Made by a program: the position numbers and the translations under genes. The notes under the pieces are model-generated. The model did not search any database and was not told the origin of the DNA. It worked only from the letters and a program-made list of their open reading frames with translations. A DNA stretch of 64,000 nucleotides from Parvularcula mediterranea (GTDB lineage Bacteria > Pseudomonadota > Alphaproteobacteria > Caulobacterales > Parvularculaceae), in contig NZ_JABFCX010000002.1 in the NCBI RefSeq assembly GCF_013085255.1, forward strand, positions 796,501 to 860,500. The letters are read 5' to 3'. Positions 1 to 8,899 of the stretch are shown here, piece after piece; position 1 is the stretch's first letter, and each line of letters opens with the position of its first letter.

Positions 1-733
1 AGTCGTCGTGGGTCATGAAGAGCCTGAGCGATCCGCCTTGCGTCTCGGTCATGCAGCCGCGCACTATGGAGAAGCCCGTTGCCTGTGCAATGCGCTGGAG
101 GACGGCGAGGGTGTAGCAAGCCTCAGCACGCTGATGGAAAGTCCCCGCGAGGGTCCTGGTCAGGGCGAGCGCCGCGTAAGGCGTCTCGACGACCATGACG
201 CCATCCTTCGACAGCCAGTTCTTGGCACGGAGGAAGAAGGCCAGAGGATCTTCCATGTCCCCGAGGACAGAGATCGCCGTGATGATGTCGAATTTCTTGA
301 CGCCCATCTTCTTGAGAGCGTTCTGGCCATCGGCGGAGACGAAGTCTTCCTTGATGCCGACACCCCAGTCTTGCGGACCGGTTTCCGGCAGCGACGGGTC
401 GAGGCCAATGGGAACGATCCACCGCGGATAGGAACGTGCGAGCGTGCCCGAGCCGCAGCCGATATCCAGCGCGGTCCCGTCACGGGTGGTGAGCATTTCG
501 AGGGTCTGGTGCGCTGCGGACTTCAGGCGGAACTCGTCCGTCCACGAAGCCTCCATGGGCAGGGGCGCAGGGCGCTCCTCATAGACTTCCGCGCGCTGAA
601 GAAGCCCACAGCCCGAACGGCCTTCGTGATCGCCGCAGATAACCCAACGCACAGCATCGCCAACTTCGAAGGCGTGGGTCAGGGTCGTCCCGTGGCAGGC
701 CCGGCAGAAGCTGATCGCCGTTGCATTGGTCAT
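1..733 (-). CDS. C-methyltransferase family protein (3' part beyond window)
   Basis: Class I SAM-dependent methyltransferase, cut by the window edge so the C-terminus is missing. The reading frame is open from an ATG at 733 down to base 1. The N-terminus has a CRACH pair of cysteines followed about 25 residues later by a second cysteine pair ending CGLLQ. This matches the zinc-binding domain that precedes the catalytic domain in NovU/TylCIII-type sugar C-methyltransferases. The SAM-binding glycine loop DIGCGSGTLA lies near residue 87. A GGSLRLF motif near the cut end resembles the HGGSLR motif of the same family's C-terminal domain. A GGGA stretch sits about 8 nt before the start. The substrate, probably a nucleotide sugar or small molecule, is inference. 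Confidence 0.72.
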   Translation of the reverse strand, partial: MTNATAISFCRACHGTTLTHAFEVGDAVRWVICGDHEGRSGCGLLQRAEVYEERPAPLPMEASWTDEFRLKSAAHQTLEMLTTRDGTALDIGCGSGTLARSYPRWIVPIGLDPSLPETGPQDWGVGIKEDFVSADGQNALKKMGVKKFDIITAISVLGDMEDPLAFFLRAKNWLSKDGVMVVETPYAALALTRTLAGTFHQRAEACYTLAVLQRIAQATGFSIVRGCMTETQGGSLRLFMTHDD

Positions 734-844
734 GAACTCGTTCCCACGCGTACTCGATTGTCCGATGGGACCTTCTGCACCGGAGACGGTAAAAACGAGG
801 CTAAGTTCAGGGTTTCGAGGTGGTTAAAATGCTCAAAGCCCTCT

Positions 845-880
845 CCACAAAAGAAAAAGCCGCGGGGTCACCCGCGGCTC
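845..880 (-). terminator. Rho-independent terminator of the small gene
   Basis: On the minus strand a 9-bp perfect GC-rich stem (858-866 with 871-879, loop of 4) is followed directly by a T-rich run (CTTTTTCTTTT). It lies about 55 nt after the stop of the 24-codon ORF and before the methyltransferase gene, so it appears to close a short independent transcript. Confidence 0.8.
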
Positions 881-935
881 CGTCAGTGCCGCCACTCGCT
901 CAGGAGCGGCTCAAAAAGCACGTCATATCAACGTT

Positions 936-1010
936 TCAGAGGCGGGGCTGCCCGCGGCCCTCCACGCTGATAAACTGCCCGAGCGAACGGCTAATCATCT
1001 GACTCGACAT
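936..1010 (-). CDS. Small ORF of 24 codons with an exceptional ribosome binding site
   Basis: An unrecognised short peptide starting MSSQMISRSL and ending GQPRL, with three arginines in 24 residues and no membrane segment. The case for translation is the leader: a 12-base perfect match to the reverse complement of the 16S rRNA 3' end, with the AGGAGG core 7 nt before the ATG. A strong intrinsic terminator lies downstream, so ORF plus terminator form a self-contained transcript of roughly 200 nt. It could be a small protein, a leader peptide for something not visible here, or a dual-function small RNA. No family is assigned. Confidence 0.55.
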   Translation of the reverse strand: MSSQMISRSLGQFISVEGRGQPRL

Positions 1011-1012
1011 TC

Positions 1013-1024
1013 GATCACCTCCTT
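1013..1024 (-). promoter_or_regulatory. Extended Shine-Dalgarno, 12-nt perfect anti-SD match
   Basis: The minus strand reads AAGGAGGTGATC, the exact complement of the conserved 3' end of bacterial 16S rRNA. It lies 2 nt (core 7 nt) upstream of the ATG at 1010. Most genes here have only 4-6 matching bases, so this is an outlier. Confidence 0.75.
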
Positions 1025-1087
1025 CTTCGTTGCTGAACCTGACACGAAGGTGATGGCTCATGAGCTGCTTCGCAAGAGGAAAATCGG

Positions 1088-1115
1088 TTGAGCGTCGCGC
1101 TGTCGCGGTTACAAC
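1088..1115 (+). promoter_or_regulatory. Candidate sigma-70-type promoter for galU, possibly leaderless
   Basis: TTGAGC (1088-1093) and TACAAC (1110-1115) are separated by 16 bases. The predicted transcription start, about 7 bases after the -10 box, falls on or next to the galU ATG at 1122, and no Shine-Dalgarno sequence precedes that ATG. A leaderless mRNA is therefore plausible; this is inference from spacing only. Confidence 0.35.
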
Positions 1116-1121
1116 CGGGCC

Positions 1122-1991
1122 ATGAGCATGCGTCCCAGAAAAGCTGTCATCCCCGTCGCCGGTTTCGGCACACGGGTCCTCCCCGCCTCGAAGGCGATCC
1201 CCAAGGAGCTGCTGACCGTCGTCGACCGTCCGCTGATCCATTACATCATGGAGGAGGCCCTCGAGGCAGGGATCGAGCATCTCTGCTTCGTTACCGGGCG
1301 GGGCAAGTCCGCCATCGAGGACTATTTCGACCACCAGTATGAACTGGAGCGGACCCTCGAAAAGAAGAACAAGACCGAGATCCTGAACGCGACCCTCGAA
1401 AGCGTCCTCGACGCAGGTGCCACCAGCTTCACCCGCCAGCAGGCAGCCCTTGGCCTTGGCCATGCGGTCTGGTGCGGCCGGGATATTGTCGGGAACGAGC
1501 CCTTCGCGGTGATCCTTCCTGACGTGATCATCAAGGGGAAACCGAGGGCCCTCAAGGAGATGATGGACCGCTACGAAGATGGCGACAACATCATCGCCGT
1601 CGAGGAAGTGCCCCAGGACGAGGTCAACAAATACGGCATCATCGCGCCGAAGGGCGAGTGGAAAGACGGCGCCGTTGAGATGTCCGGCATGGTCGAGAAG
1701 CCAGACCCGGCAAGCGCGCCTTCGAACTTCTCGATCACCGGCCGCTATATCCTGCAGCCTGAGATCTTTGACCTTCTGGAAAAGCAGGGACCGGGCGCTG
1801 GCAACGAAATCCAGCTGACCGATGCCATGGCCACCCTCCTCGGCCAGCAGCGCTTCAAGGCCGTCACCTTTACCGGAGAGAGCCATGATTGCGGCTCGAT
1901 CGAGGGCTTCGTGAAGGCGAACATCGCCTTTGGCCTCGACGATCCGAAGATCGGTGAGGACCTCAAGGCTTACACAAAAGACCGCCTCTAG
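1122..1991 (+). CDS. galU: UTP--glucose-1-phosphate uridylyltransferase
   Basis: Makes UDP-glucose from UTP and glucose-1-phosphate in the cytoplasm, feeding cell-envelope polysaccharide synthesis. The 289-residue length is normal for bacterial GalU. The nucleotidyltransferase signature GFGTRVLPASKAIPKELL is at residues 14-31, with the arginine and two lysines that bind the nucleotide. The conserved GLGHAVWC and E(I)QLTDAM segments are also present. No SD precedes the ATG at 1122, and a second ATG lies two codons on (MSM). A strong terminator follows directly, so it is probably monocistronic. It may serve the polysaccharide genes near 33 kb, but that link is inference. Confidence 0.96.
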   Translation: MSMRPRKAVIPVAGFGTRVLPASKAIPKELLTVVDRPLIHYIMEEALEAGIEHLCFVTGRGKSAIEDYFDHQYELERTLEKKNKTEILNATLESVLDAGATSFTRQQAALGLGHAVWCGRDIVGNEPFAVILPDVIIKGKPRALKEMMDRYEDGDNIIAVEEVPQDEVNKYGIIAPKGEWKDGAVEMSGMVEKPDPASAPSNFSITGRYILQPEIFDLLEKQGPGAGNEIQLTDAMATLLGQQRFKAVTFTGESHDCGSIEGFVKANIAFGLDDPKIGEDLKAYTKDRL

Positions 1992-2018
1992 AGGCACCGA
2001 TCAGGCAACAGCGAAGAG

Positions 2019-2045
2019 AGCGCCCTTCCGGGGCGCTTTTTTCTT
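2019..2045 (+). terminator. Rho-independent terminator after galU
   Basis: A 7-bp stem, AGCGCCC (2019-2025) with GGGCGCT (2031-2037), with a 5-nt loop, is followed by TTTTTCTT. It starts 27 nt after the galU stop. Confidence 0.88.
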
Positions 2046-2105
2046 GGGGTACCGGCCAAAGCGAACCCTCGCCGCCGCAGGGCGTTCGTTCCGCGGAGGT
2101 TCCCG

Positions 2106-3779
2106 ATGCTTCGATATGCCCTGTCCCTTGTCCTGTTGGTGGTCGCAGCTGCCCTCTCCACTGCAGGGGCGCAGTCGTCTGAGCCCTTTGTCTTTTCCGT
2201 CGAGGAGCTGAACCCCGGCCTTGGCGAGCCGCGAATGGCGATGAACCGCTCAACGCCCCAGGCTGCCCTTGAAGCCTTCTACGCGGCAGCGGCGGACGAA
2301 GACTGGGCCTCGGCAGCCCATGTGCTGGAGCTCAGCCATCTGCCCCTGGAGGAGCAAGCTGCCAAAGGCGCGGACTATGCGGAGAAGTTCGCGCTTGTCC
2401 TTGAGCGGGGCCTGATCGTCGACTGGGCCGGACTGTCGGACAGGCCCGACGGCATCGATGAGACCGCAGCAGCCGATGCGCCGCTCGCAGGGCAGTCGCG
2501 GAGGAGCTTTGGCCTCTCCCTCGTCAACCTTCCCGATCGCCCGGTGACCTTGCGGATATCGCGGCTGAAAACCGAGAATGGCGAGCCCGTCTGGATGATC
2601 CCCAGGCAGACAGTCGAGAACATTCCCGCGCTCTATCATTTCTATGCGCCGAGCGCTTTCGAGCGCCGTCTGCCGCCCCGGCTTCTCGAGCAGGCGTTCT
2701 GGACGCTCACCTGGTGGGAGGTCATCGCCCTTCCCCTGATCCTTGTCGCGGCGTTTGGCCTTGCCTCGATCACTTGGTGGATCATGGGCCGGCTGAAGAG
2801 TACCGTCAGTGGGGTGACGATTGCGGAGCCCATGGTCGATGCCATCCGGGCACCTGCTGCGCTCCTCGTTTTCGCGGCTAGCTTTGCCTTTGTCCGAAGG
2901 ACGGCTTTCACCCTGTCCGGGGCCGTGAATGCCGTGATCGAGCCGATCGTCCTGGGCGCTGTCGTCATCGCCGCTGCTGCGCTGATCGTCCGTGTGCTGG
3001 ATGCGATCATCGAACGCCTGACACATTCGAGCGGTGTGGACATCACCCAGCCCGATGCGGAGGCGGACAGGGACTACTACACCACCCTCTCTGCCGTCAG
3101 GCGGTTCGTGCTTGTGCTGCTGTTGATCGTCGGGTCGGCGTTTGTCCTTATTCAGAGCAATCTCGATCGCTCGCTTGGCTTCTCGCTCCTCGCCTCAGCG
3201 GGGGCCATCGGTATCGTCCTGGCGTTCGCCGCGCGAGAGGCGCTTGGCAACATCATGGCGAGCCTCCAGATTGGCCTCGCGAAATCAGCGCGGATCGGTG
3301 ACGCCGTGATCTTCGGCGGCGAGCTGGCCTATGTGGAGCATATCGGCTTCACCCATGTTAGGCTCAGGACCTGGGACGACCGTAGGCTGATGACCCCGGT
3401 CAACCAGTTCGTCAGCGAGACCTTCGAGAACTGGACCAAGACCGATCCGGAAATGGGCAAATACGCCCTTCTGACGCTTGATCACGGCGCTGACGTGGAA
3501 GCTCTGCGCACGGAGTTCCAGCGCTGGGTCGATGCGCAGGACGAGGACAACCTCGTCAGGCGTGAGGACGCCAAAGTCCAGGTCACAGACCAAACCCGCG
3601 ATGGGATGGAGGTCCGCTTCCTCTTCTACGCGCCTGACAGCTCGACGGCGTGGGACCTTCATTGCGACCTGCGCGAGACGATGCTTGCAGCTGCCGCCCG
3701 CCTCGATCAGGGCATTGAACAAGGGTCAGCCTTCCTGCCCCGCGAGCGCGAGGAGAAAGCTGACCCCAAGGCTGCGTAA
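2106..3779 (+). CDS. MscS family mechanosensitive channel
   Basis: Inner-membrane small-conductance mechanosensitive channel family protein, 557 residues, larger than the minimal MscS. A signal peptide (about residues 1-22, ending STAGA) leads into a periplasmic domain of about 180 residues. Membrane segments follow near 203-225, 245-265, 278-300 and 340-385. The pore helix and MscS beta domain are recognisable in SAGAIGIVLAFAAREALGNI and the downstream GDAV / MTPVNQF / NWT blocks around residues 365-445. The C-terminal soluble domain (about 450-545) fits the alpha/beta vestibule. Likely role: release of osmolytes on hypo-osmotic shock. It converges with the glutathione transferase gene, with stops 2 nt apart. 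Confidence 0.9.
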   Translation: MLRYALSLVLLVVAAALSTAGAQSSEPFVFSVEELNPGLGEPRMAMNRSTPQAALEAFYAAAADEDWASAAHVLELSHLPLEEQAAKGADYAEKFALVLERGLIVDWAGLSDRPDGIDETAAADAPLAGQSRRSFGLSLVNLPDRPVTLRISRLKTENGEPVWMIPRQTVENIPALYHFYAPSAFERRLPPRLLEQAFWTLTWWEVIALPLILVAAFGLASITWWIMGRLKSTVSGVTIAEPMVDAIRAPAALLVFAASFAFVRRTAFTLSGAVNAVIEPIVLGAVVIAAAALIVRVLDAIIERLTHSSGVDITQPDAEADRDYYTTLSAVRRFVLVLLLIVGSAFVLIQSNLDRSLGFSLLASAGAIGIVLAFAAREALGNIMASLQIGLAKSARIGDAVIFGGELAYVEHIGFTHVRLRTWDDRRLMTPVNQFVSETFENWTKTDPEMGKYALLTLDHGADVEALRTEFQRWVDAQDEDNLVRREDAKVQVTDQTRDGMEVRFLFYAPDSSTAWDLHCDLRETMLAAAARLDQGIEQGSAFLPREREEKADPKAA

Positions 3780-3781
3780 GG

Positions 3782-4399
3782 CTAGCCGCCCGTCTTCTCC
3801 CACGCGCGCTTGAACGCTTCGCGGGAGGAGAGGCGTTCAGCATACGCCTTGATGGTCGGATAGTCGCCTAGGAGCTCAAGCCGGTCCGCCATGTGGGCGA
3901 TATAGCCATTGCCGAAGTCCGGCAGGGTCATCTCGCTGCCGAGGATATAGTCGTTTGATCCGAGCTGGTCGCGGATGTAGCCAAGATGAAGGTCCACCTC
4001 GGCCTGAGCGAACATGGAAATCAGCATGGGCTTGGGGTCCTCCGTACGCGACAGGAGGAGCTTCATCAGCAGGGGAACGAAAGCCGAGCCTTCGGAATAG
4101 TGGAGCCACTGAAGCCATTCGCCGCGCGCCTGGCCCTCGGCTGGCGGGGTGAAACGGCCGTGGGGGTTATGCTCTTCGACCAGATGCATGGCGATGGCGC
4201 CTGACTCGGCGAAGACCTCGCCGTCGATCTCGAGCACCGGCGATTTGCCCAGCGGGTGAACCTTGGCTAGCTCAGGCGGGGCGCGGCCCATCTCGTTGCG
4301 CTCGTAGATGTCGAGGTCGTAGTCGAGCCCCAGCTCTTCCAAGAGCCAGGCCATGAACACGCTGCGCCCGACGCGCAGGTGGTGAAGCTTGATGGACAT
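3782..4399 (-). CDS. Glutathione S-transferase family protein
   Basis: Cytosolic GST of 205 residues. The N-terminal thioredoxin-like domain (about 1-80) contains the cis-proline KSPVLEIDG and the glutathione-binding acidic/Ser pair in AESGAIAMHL. The C-terminal helical domain (about 90-205) includes the N-capping-box-like ILGSEMTLPDF segment. Such enzymes conjugate or isomerise electrophiles, but the class and substrate cannot be read from sequence. An AAGGAG lies about 9 nt before the ATG. It lies 69 nt downstream of tdk on the same strand. Confidence 0.9.
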   Translation of the reverse strand: MSIKLHHLRVGRSVFMAWLLEELGLDYDLDIYERNEMGRAPPELAKVHPLGKSPVLEIDGEVFAESGAIAMHLVEEHNPHGRFTPPAEGQARGEWLQWLHYSEGSAFVPLLMKLLLSRTEDPKPMLISMFAQAEVDLHLGYIRDQLGSNDYILGSEMTLPDFGNGYIAHMADRLELLGDYPTIKAYAERLSSREAFKRAWEKTGG

Positions 4400-4468
4400 G
4401 AGGCGTCTCCTTTTTGCGGAGAGACCTGAGGGTTCCGGTGCCGGGCCGCAAGAGCGAAGAGCGCCGGG

Positions 4469-5047
4469 TCAGCCCTCGTCCAGGCGTTCGAGCCAGTGCT
4501 GGCGGCAGAGCGAAAGGTAGCGCGCCTTGTCGATGCCCACCTGTGGGCCTTCCTTGGCCGCGGCGCCATCCTCCTCTACGCGCAGGTTCATCGTCGCCTT
4601 GCGACCGCAATGGCAGATGGTGCGCGCCTCGCGCAGGTCATCGGCAATGGCGAGGAGGGTTGCAGCACCCTCGAAGAGTTTGCCCTTGAAGTCCGTACGC
4701 AGACCATAGCAGAGGACAGGGATACGGAGCTCGTCACCCACCTTAGCGAGCTGCCAGACCTGATCCTCGGTAAGGAACTGCGCCTCGTCGAGGAAGGCGG
4801 CGCTGATCCCGCGCTCCTCGACCTCACGCTTCAGGCCCTCGAAGAGATCGGTCCCTGCGCGGAAGAGGTGCGCCTTTGCCTCAAGGCCGATCCGTGAGCG
4901 GATCATGCCCTCGCTCTCGTCCCCAGCATGGCCATAGGCCCAGAGGGAGACGGCCATCCCTCGCTCCTGATAGTTGTGCGCAGCCTGAAGGAGGAGCGCT
5001 GATTTGCCTGCGTTCATGGCGCTGTAGGTGAAGTAGAGCTTGGACAT
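4469..5047 (-). CDS. tdk: Thymidine kinase (type II)
   Basis: Phosphorylates thymidine to dTMP using ATP (pyrimidine salvage, cytoplasm). It has 192 residues, the usual length of the tetrameric zinc-containing class. The P-loop SAMNAGKSAL is at about residues 9-18. FLDEAQFL near residues 83-90 carries the Walker B/catalytic region. The lasso-region cysteines (CHCGRK and a later SLCRQHW) form the expected zinc site. The gene is 40 nt downstream of the potassium channel gene on the same strand. Confidence 0.95.
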   Translation of the reverse strand: MSKLYFTYSAMNAGKSALLLQAAHNYQERGMAVSLWAYGHAGDESEGMIRSRIGLEAKAHLFRAGTDLFEGLKREVEERGISAAFLDEAQFLTEDQVWQLAKVGDELRIPVLCYGLRTDFKGKLFEGAATLLAIADDLREARTICHCGRKATMNLRVEEDGAAAKEGPQVGIDKARYLSLCRQHWLERLDEG

Positions 5048-5087
5048 CCCGCCCTGCTAGCGCAGTTCTCAGCCAAGCTCCACGGGG

Positions 5088-6464
5088 TCAGCAGACGAGG
5101 TCGTTGTCCTCGAGCTCTTCTTCGCTCTCCGCATGGACCGCGAGCGCGATGCCGAAGGTGAGAATTCCGACGCGGCCTGCGATCATCAGCACAATGATGA
5201 CAAGCTTGCCAAGGTCGGATAGCTCTCCGGTCAGGCCCATTGAAAGGCCAACCGTCCCGAGCGCCGAGACGGCTTCGAAGAGGATGACATCGAGCGAGGC
5301 TCCGGCCTCGGTCAGGCCGAGGAAGAAGACAGCGAGAACGAGCAGCGTGAAGAAGAACGCGGTGGTGGCTGTCGCGGACTGAAGACGCCTCAGCGGAATA
5401 CGGCGGCCAGCGAAGGTCACATGCTTGCGCTGCTTGAGGGTGGAGCGGACAAGACCTGCCATCGCGGCGAAGGTGGTCGTCTTGAGACCCCCGCCTGTGC
5501 CTGCAGGGCTCGCCCCAATGGCCATCAGCACAAAGAGAACCACGAGACTGGAGAGGCCCATGGCGCCGATCGGATGGGTGTTGAAGCCCACGGTCGTGGA
5601 GGCCGTCATCGTCTGGAAGAACGCCGCTGTGACCCGCTCGGTGGGGCCAAGGGCGCGAAGGGATGGCTCCGTAATCAGGAGAAGCACTGTGCCGAAGACG
5701 AGGAACAGGACCGTCAGCCTGAGGATCACCTTGCTCGTGAAGCCGAGGTGGGTCTTGCCCGAGGTGAGGTTCCTCCACGCGTCGACCACGATGAGGAATC
5801 CAACTGCGCCGAGCAGCGAGAGGATCGAGAGAACCGCGTTGATCCCGACATGGTCCCTGAAGTCGACGAAGCTGTTCGAATTGAGGCTGAAGCCCGCTGT
5901 GCAGAAGGCCGAAATCGAGTGGAAGATCGCGCTCCACAACGCGTTCTCGACGTCGGCCTGAAAGAACATGGGATAGAGGGCCGCGACGCCCGCTGCCTCG
6001 CAGATCAGTGTGAAGATGATGACCGTGCGCAGGAACGTCGTCGGCCTGTAGCCGTCGGGGAGGGAGAACGCCGCCTTGGTCACCTTCTCCCTCAGCCGTG
6101 AGAGTTTGTGCTGGGTGATGAGGATCGTGAACGAGCCGATGGTCATGTAACCCACCGCGCCCGCCTGGATCAGCAGGAGGATCGTCAGCTCACCCCAGAA
6201 ACTGTAGGTCGTGCCAGGATCGACGGTGACGAGCCCGGTGGTCGACACTGCGGAAACGGCGATGAACAGGTGATCGACCGCTTCGACGGCCTGCTCGCTG
6301 GCGAAGGGCATCGCAAGGATGGCCCAGCCGACAATCATGTAGGCGCCGTAGCCAAGGACGAGCAGCTGCGCCGGCTCGGCCCGCAGGAGCGAGGCACGAA
6401 ACCCTGCGAGCGCCCGGACAAATGAATTCCGGGAGCCCGTCTCTTCAGCGTTGGCGTCAGCCAT
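5088..6464 (-). CDS. Trk/Ktr family potassium channel subunit
   Basis: Membrane subunit of a K+ uptake system, 458 residues, built from four M1-P-M2 repeats. The four selectivity-filter loops are visible: VSTTGLV, FCTAGFS, TTVGFNT and GTVGLSMG. Each keeps the filter glycine. The length and compact N-terminus fit KtrB better than TrkH. No KtrA/TrkA-type RCK-domain partner lies in this window, so its regulator must be elsewhere. It begins 31 nt after katG on the same strand, so it could be co-transcribed with it, though no functional link is known. Confidence 0.9.
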   Translation of the reverse strand: MADANAEETGSRNSFVRALAGFRASLLRAEPAQLLVLGYGAYMIVGWAILAMPFASEQAVEAVDHLFIAVSAVSTTGLVTVDPGTTYSFWGELTILLLIQAGAVGYMTIGSFTILITQHKLSRLREKVTKAAFSLPDGYRPTTFLRTVIIFTLICEAAGVAALYPMFFQADVENALWSAIFHSISAFCTAGFSLNSNSFVDFRDHVGINAVLSILSLLGAVGFLIVVDAWRNLTSGKTHLGFTSKVILRLTVLFLVFGTVLLLITEPSLRALGPTERVTAAFFQTMTASTTVGFNTHPIGAMGLSSLVVLFVLMAIGASPAGTGGGLKTTTFAAMAGLVRSTLKQRKHVTFAGRRIPLRRLQSATATTAFFFTLLVLAVFFLGLTEAGASLDVILFEAVSALGTVGLSMGLTGELSDLGKLVIIVLMIAGRVGILTFGIALAVHAESEEELEDNDLVC

Positions 6465-6495
6465 CGGTGGCGATCACTTTCTGCAAGTTTGGCCG

Positions 6496-8748
6496 TCAGG
6501 CCCGGTAGAGCGGGTTCTGAAGCTCGAACCGGTCAAGCATCATCACCTTGTGCCAGGCTGCGATAAAGTCGTGCACGAACTTCTCGTGGCCATCGTCGGC
6601 GGCATAGACCTCGCAGACCGCGCGCAGTTGTGGGCTGGCGCCGAAGACGAGGTCAGCGCGGGTAGCGTTCCAGCGCTTCTCGCCGGACTTGCGATCCTTG
6701 CCTTCGAAGAACTCTTCGCTGTCGTCGGTCTTGGACCATTTGACGTTGTGGTCGAGTATGTTGACGAAGAAGTCGTTGGTCAGCGTGCCCTTCCTGTCGG
6801 TGAAGACACCGTGGTCGGAGCCATCATAGTTTGTGTCCAGAACACGCAAGCCTCCGACCAGCGCCGTCATCTCCGGCGCCGAGAGGGTGAGGAGGTCAGC
6901 CCTGTCGACCAGCAGCCGCTCGGTCGAGACCTCGTACTTGCCGCCCAGATAGTTGCGGAAGCCATCGGCGAAGGGCTTGAGGTAGTGCATGTTCTCAGGA
7001 TCGGTCTGGTCTTCGGTGGCATCCATCCGTCCAGGGACAAAGGGGACGTCGGCTGCAACGCCTGCGTCCTTGGCTGCTTTTTCGACCGCCGTGCAGCCTG
7101 CGAGGATGATCATGTCGGCCATGGAGATACGCTTGTTGCCGGAAGCGCTGTCATTGAACGCAGACTGAATGGTTTCAAGCGCGTCGAGGACACGTTCCAG
7201 CTCGCCGGGGCGGTTCACCTCCCAGTCCTTCATTGGGCAGAGGCGAATGCGTGCACCGTTGGCGCCGCCGCGATAGTCCGTGCCGCGGAAGGTCGAGGCC
7301 GAGGCCCAGGCGGCGCTGACGAGCGCGGAGAGCGGCAGACCCGTGGCAAGGATCTTCTCCTTGAGGGAAGCCACGTCATTGTCGCTGACGGTCTCATGGT
7401 CGAGAGCGGGGATCGGGTCCTGCCAGATAAACTCTTCATCCGGAACATCGGCGCCGATGAGGCGCTGCTTCGGACCCATGTCGCGGTGGATGAGCTTATA
7501 CCACGCCTTGGCGAAGGCTTCGTCGAGCTTCGATGGGTCATCGAGGAAGCGCTCGCAGACTTTGCGGTAGGCGGGGTCTTCTTTGAGGGCGATGTCCGTG
7601 GTCATCATCATCAGGGGGTTCTCTTTCCCCTCGATGTGCGCATCGCGCGTGGTGCGGGCATCTTGACCGGGCTTCGGCTTCCACTGGATCGAGCCTGCCG
7701 GGCTTTCAGTCAGCTCCCATTCGTAGGCGAAGAGGTTCCTGAGATATTCAATGTCCCACTTGGTTGGTTCTGACGTCCACGAACCTTCGATACCGTTGGT
7801 CGTCGTATACTCAGCATTGCCCGTGCCCTTGGAGTTGAGCCAGCCAAGGTCCTGGTTTTCGATGCCTGATCCAGCAGGCGCCGGGCCGATGTAATCCTTG
7901 GGCGTTGCGCCGTGGGACTTGCCGAAGGCATGGCCGCCAGCGATGAGGGCGACGGTCTCCTCGTCATTCATCCCCATACGGCCGAAGGTGATACGGATCT
8001 CCTGCGCGGACCCCAGGACATCGGGCTTGCCGTAGGGGCCTTGCGGGTTGACGTAGATGAGGGACGACTGGGACGCAGCGAGCGGGTTTTCTAGGTCGTA
8101 GCTGTCCGTACCCGGCTTACCGACCCAGCGCTTGTCCTGGGTCTCCATCTCGAACTCTGGACCCCAGTAGGTGGCGTTGTCAGGCTCCCACGCATCGATC
8201 CTGCCGCCGCCGAAGCCGAGGGTCTTGAAGCCCATGCTTTCGAGCGCAACGTTCCCTGTAAGGATGATCAGGTCTGCCCAGGATAGCTTCGAGCCGTACT
8301 TCTTTTTGATCGGCCAGAGGAGCCTGCGGGACTTGTCTATGTTGCCATTGTCGACCCACGAGCCGATCGGCAGGAAGCGCTGCATGCCTTCCGCCGAGCC
8401 GCCGCGGCCATCCTGCACCCGGTAGGTGCCAGCGGAGTGCCAGGCCATACGGATCATCTGGGGTCCGTAGTGCCCATAGTCGGCCGGCCAGAAATCCTGG
8501 CTGTCGGTGAGAAGCGCGCGAATGTCGGCCTTCAGCGCTTCCAGATCGAGGCTGGCGAAGGCTGCGGGATAGTCGAACGCCTCGCCCATCGGGTTGGCGC
8601 GGGGGCTCTGGTCATGGAGCAGCTCCACCTGCAGCCGCTCAGGCCACCAGTCCTCGAGCCAGGGCCGCGTGCCCTCGGCGCCGCCAACGCGGTCGCTTTC
8701 AAGGCCCGGTTGGGCGCCGGTGATCGGGCATCTTGCTTCGCCGTCCAT
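6496..8748 (-). CDS. katG: Catalase-peroxidase
   Basis: Bifunctional haem catalase-peroxidase that removes hydrogen peroxide and reduces peroxides. It is full length (750 residues) with both tandem peroxidase-like domains. The distal haem pocket [11 protein letters not shown] is at residues 100-110 (Arg100, Trp103, His104). The Tyr of LIYVNPQGP and the Met of FGRMGMND complete the Met-Tyr-Trp adduct residues needed for catalase activity. The proximal haem histidine lies in [22 protein letters not shown] sits 6 nt before the ATG. No OxyR gene is adjacent. Confidence 0.98.
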   Translation of the reverse strand: MDGEARCPITGAQPGLESDRVGGAEGTRPWLEDWWPERLQVELLHDQSPRANPMGEAFDYPAAFASLDLEALKADIRALLTDSQDFWPADYGHYGPQMIRMAWHSAGTYRVQDGRGGSAEGMQRFLPIGSWVDNGNIDKSRRLLWPIKKKYGSKLSWADLIILTGNVALESMGFKTLGFGGGRIDAWEPDNATYWGPEFEMETQDKRWVGKPGTDSYDLENPLAASQSSLIYVNPQGPYGKPDVLGSAQEIRITFGRMGMNDEETVALIAGGHAFGKSHGATPKDYIGPAPAGSGIENQDLGWLNSKGTGNAEYTTTNGIEGSWTSEPTKWDIEYLRNLFAYEWELTESPAGSIQWKPKPGQDARTTRDAHIEGKENPLMMMTTDIALKEDPAYRKVCERFLDDPSKLDEAFAKAWYKLIHRDMGPKQRLIGADVPDEEFIWQDPIPALDHETVSDNDVASLKEKILATGLPLSALVSAAWASASTFRGTDYRGGANGARIRLCPMKDWEVNRPGELERVLDALETIQSAFNDSASGNKRISMADMIILAGCTAVEKAAKDAGVAADVPFVPGRMDATEDQTDPENMHYLKPFADGFRNYLGGKYEVSTERLLVDRADLLTLSAPEMTALVGGLRVLDTNYDGSDHGVFTDRKGTLTNDFFVNILDHNVKWSKTDDSEEFFEGKDRKSGEKRWNATRADLVFGASPQLRAVCEVYAADDGHEKFVHDFIAAWHKVMMLDRFELQNPLYRA

Positions 8749-8868
8749 GACAATCTCCTCCTGGTCCGCAGCGCGCTAACGCCTGAAAGGAGGTAAAGTG
8801 CGCAAACGGGGCGGCGAATAGGAATTGCCGATGCCCTCTATCGAGCAGACAGCACTCTGCCCGATGGC

Positions 8869-8890
8869 GAGGGGAGGCTGGCCTCCCCTC
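8869..8890. terminator. Perfect 10-bp inverted repeat without T-tract
   Basis: GAGGGGAGGC (8869-8878) and GCCTCCCCTC (8881-8890) form a perfect hairpin 10 nt past the stop of the VPLPA-CTERM gene. There is no T-run on either side, so it is more likely an mRNA-stabilising stem or pause site than a classical intrinsic terminator. Confidence 0.45.
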
Positions 8891-8899
8891 TCAGGAGGC

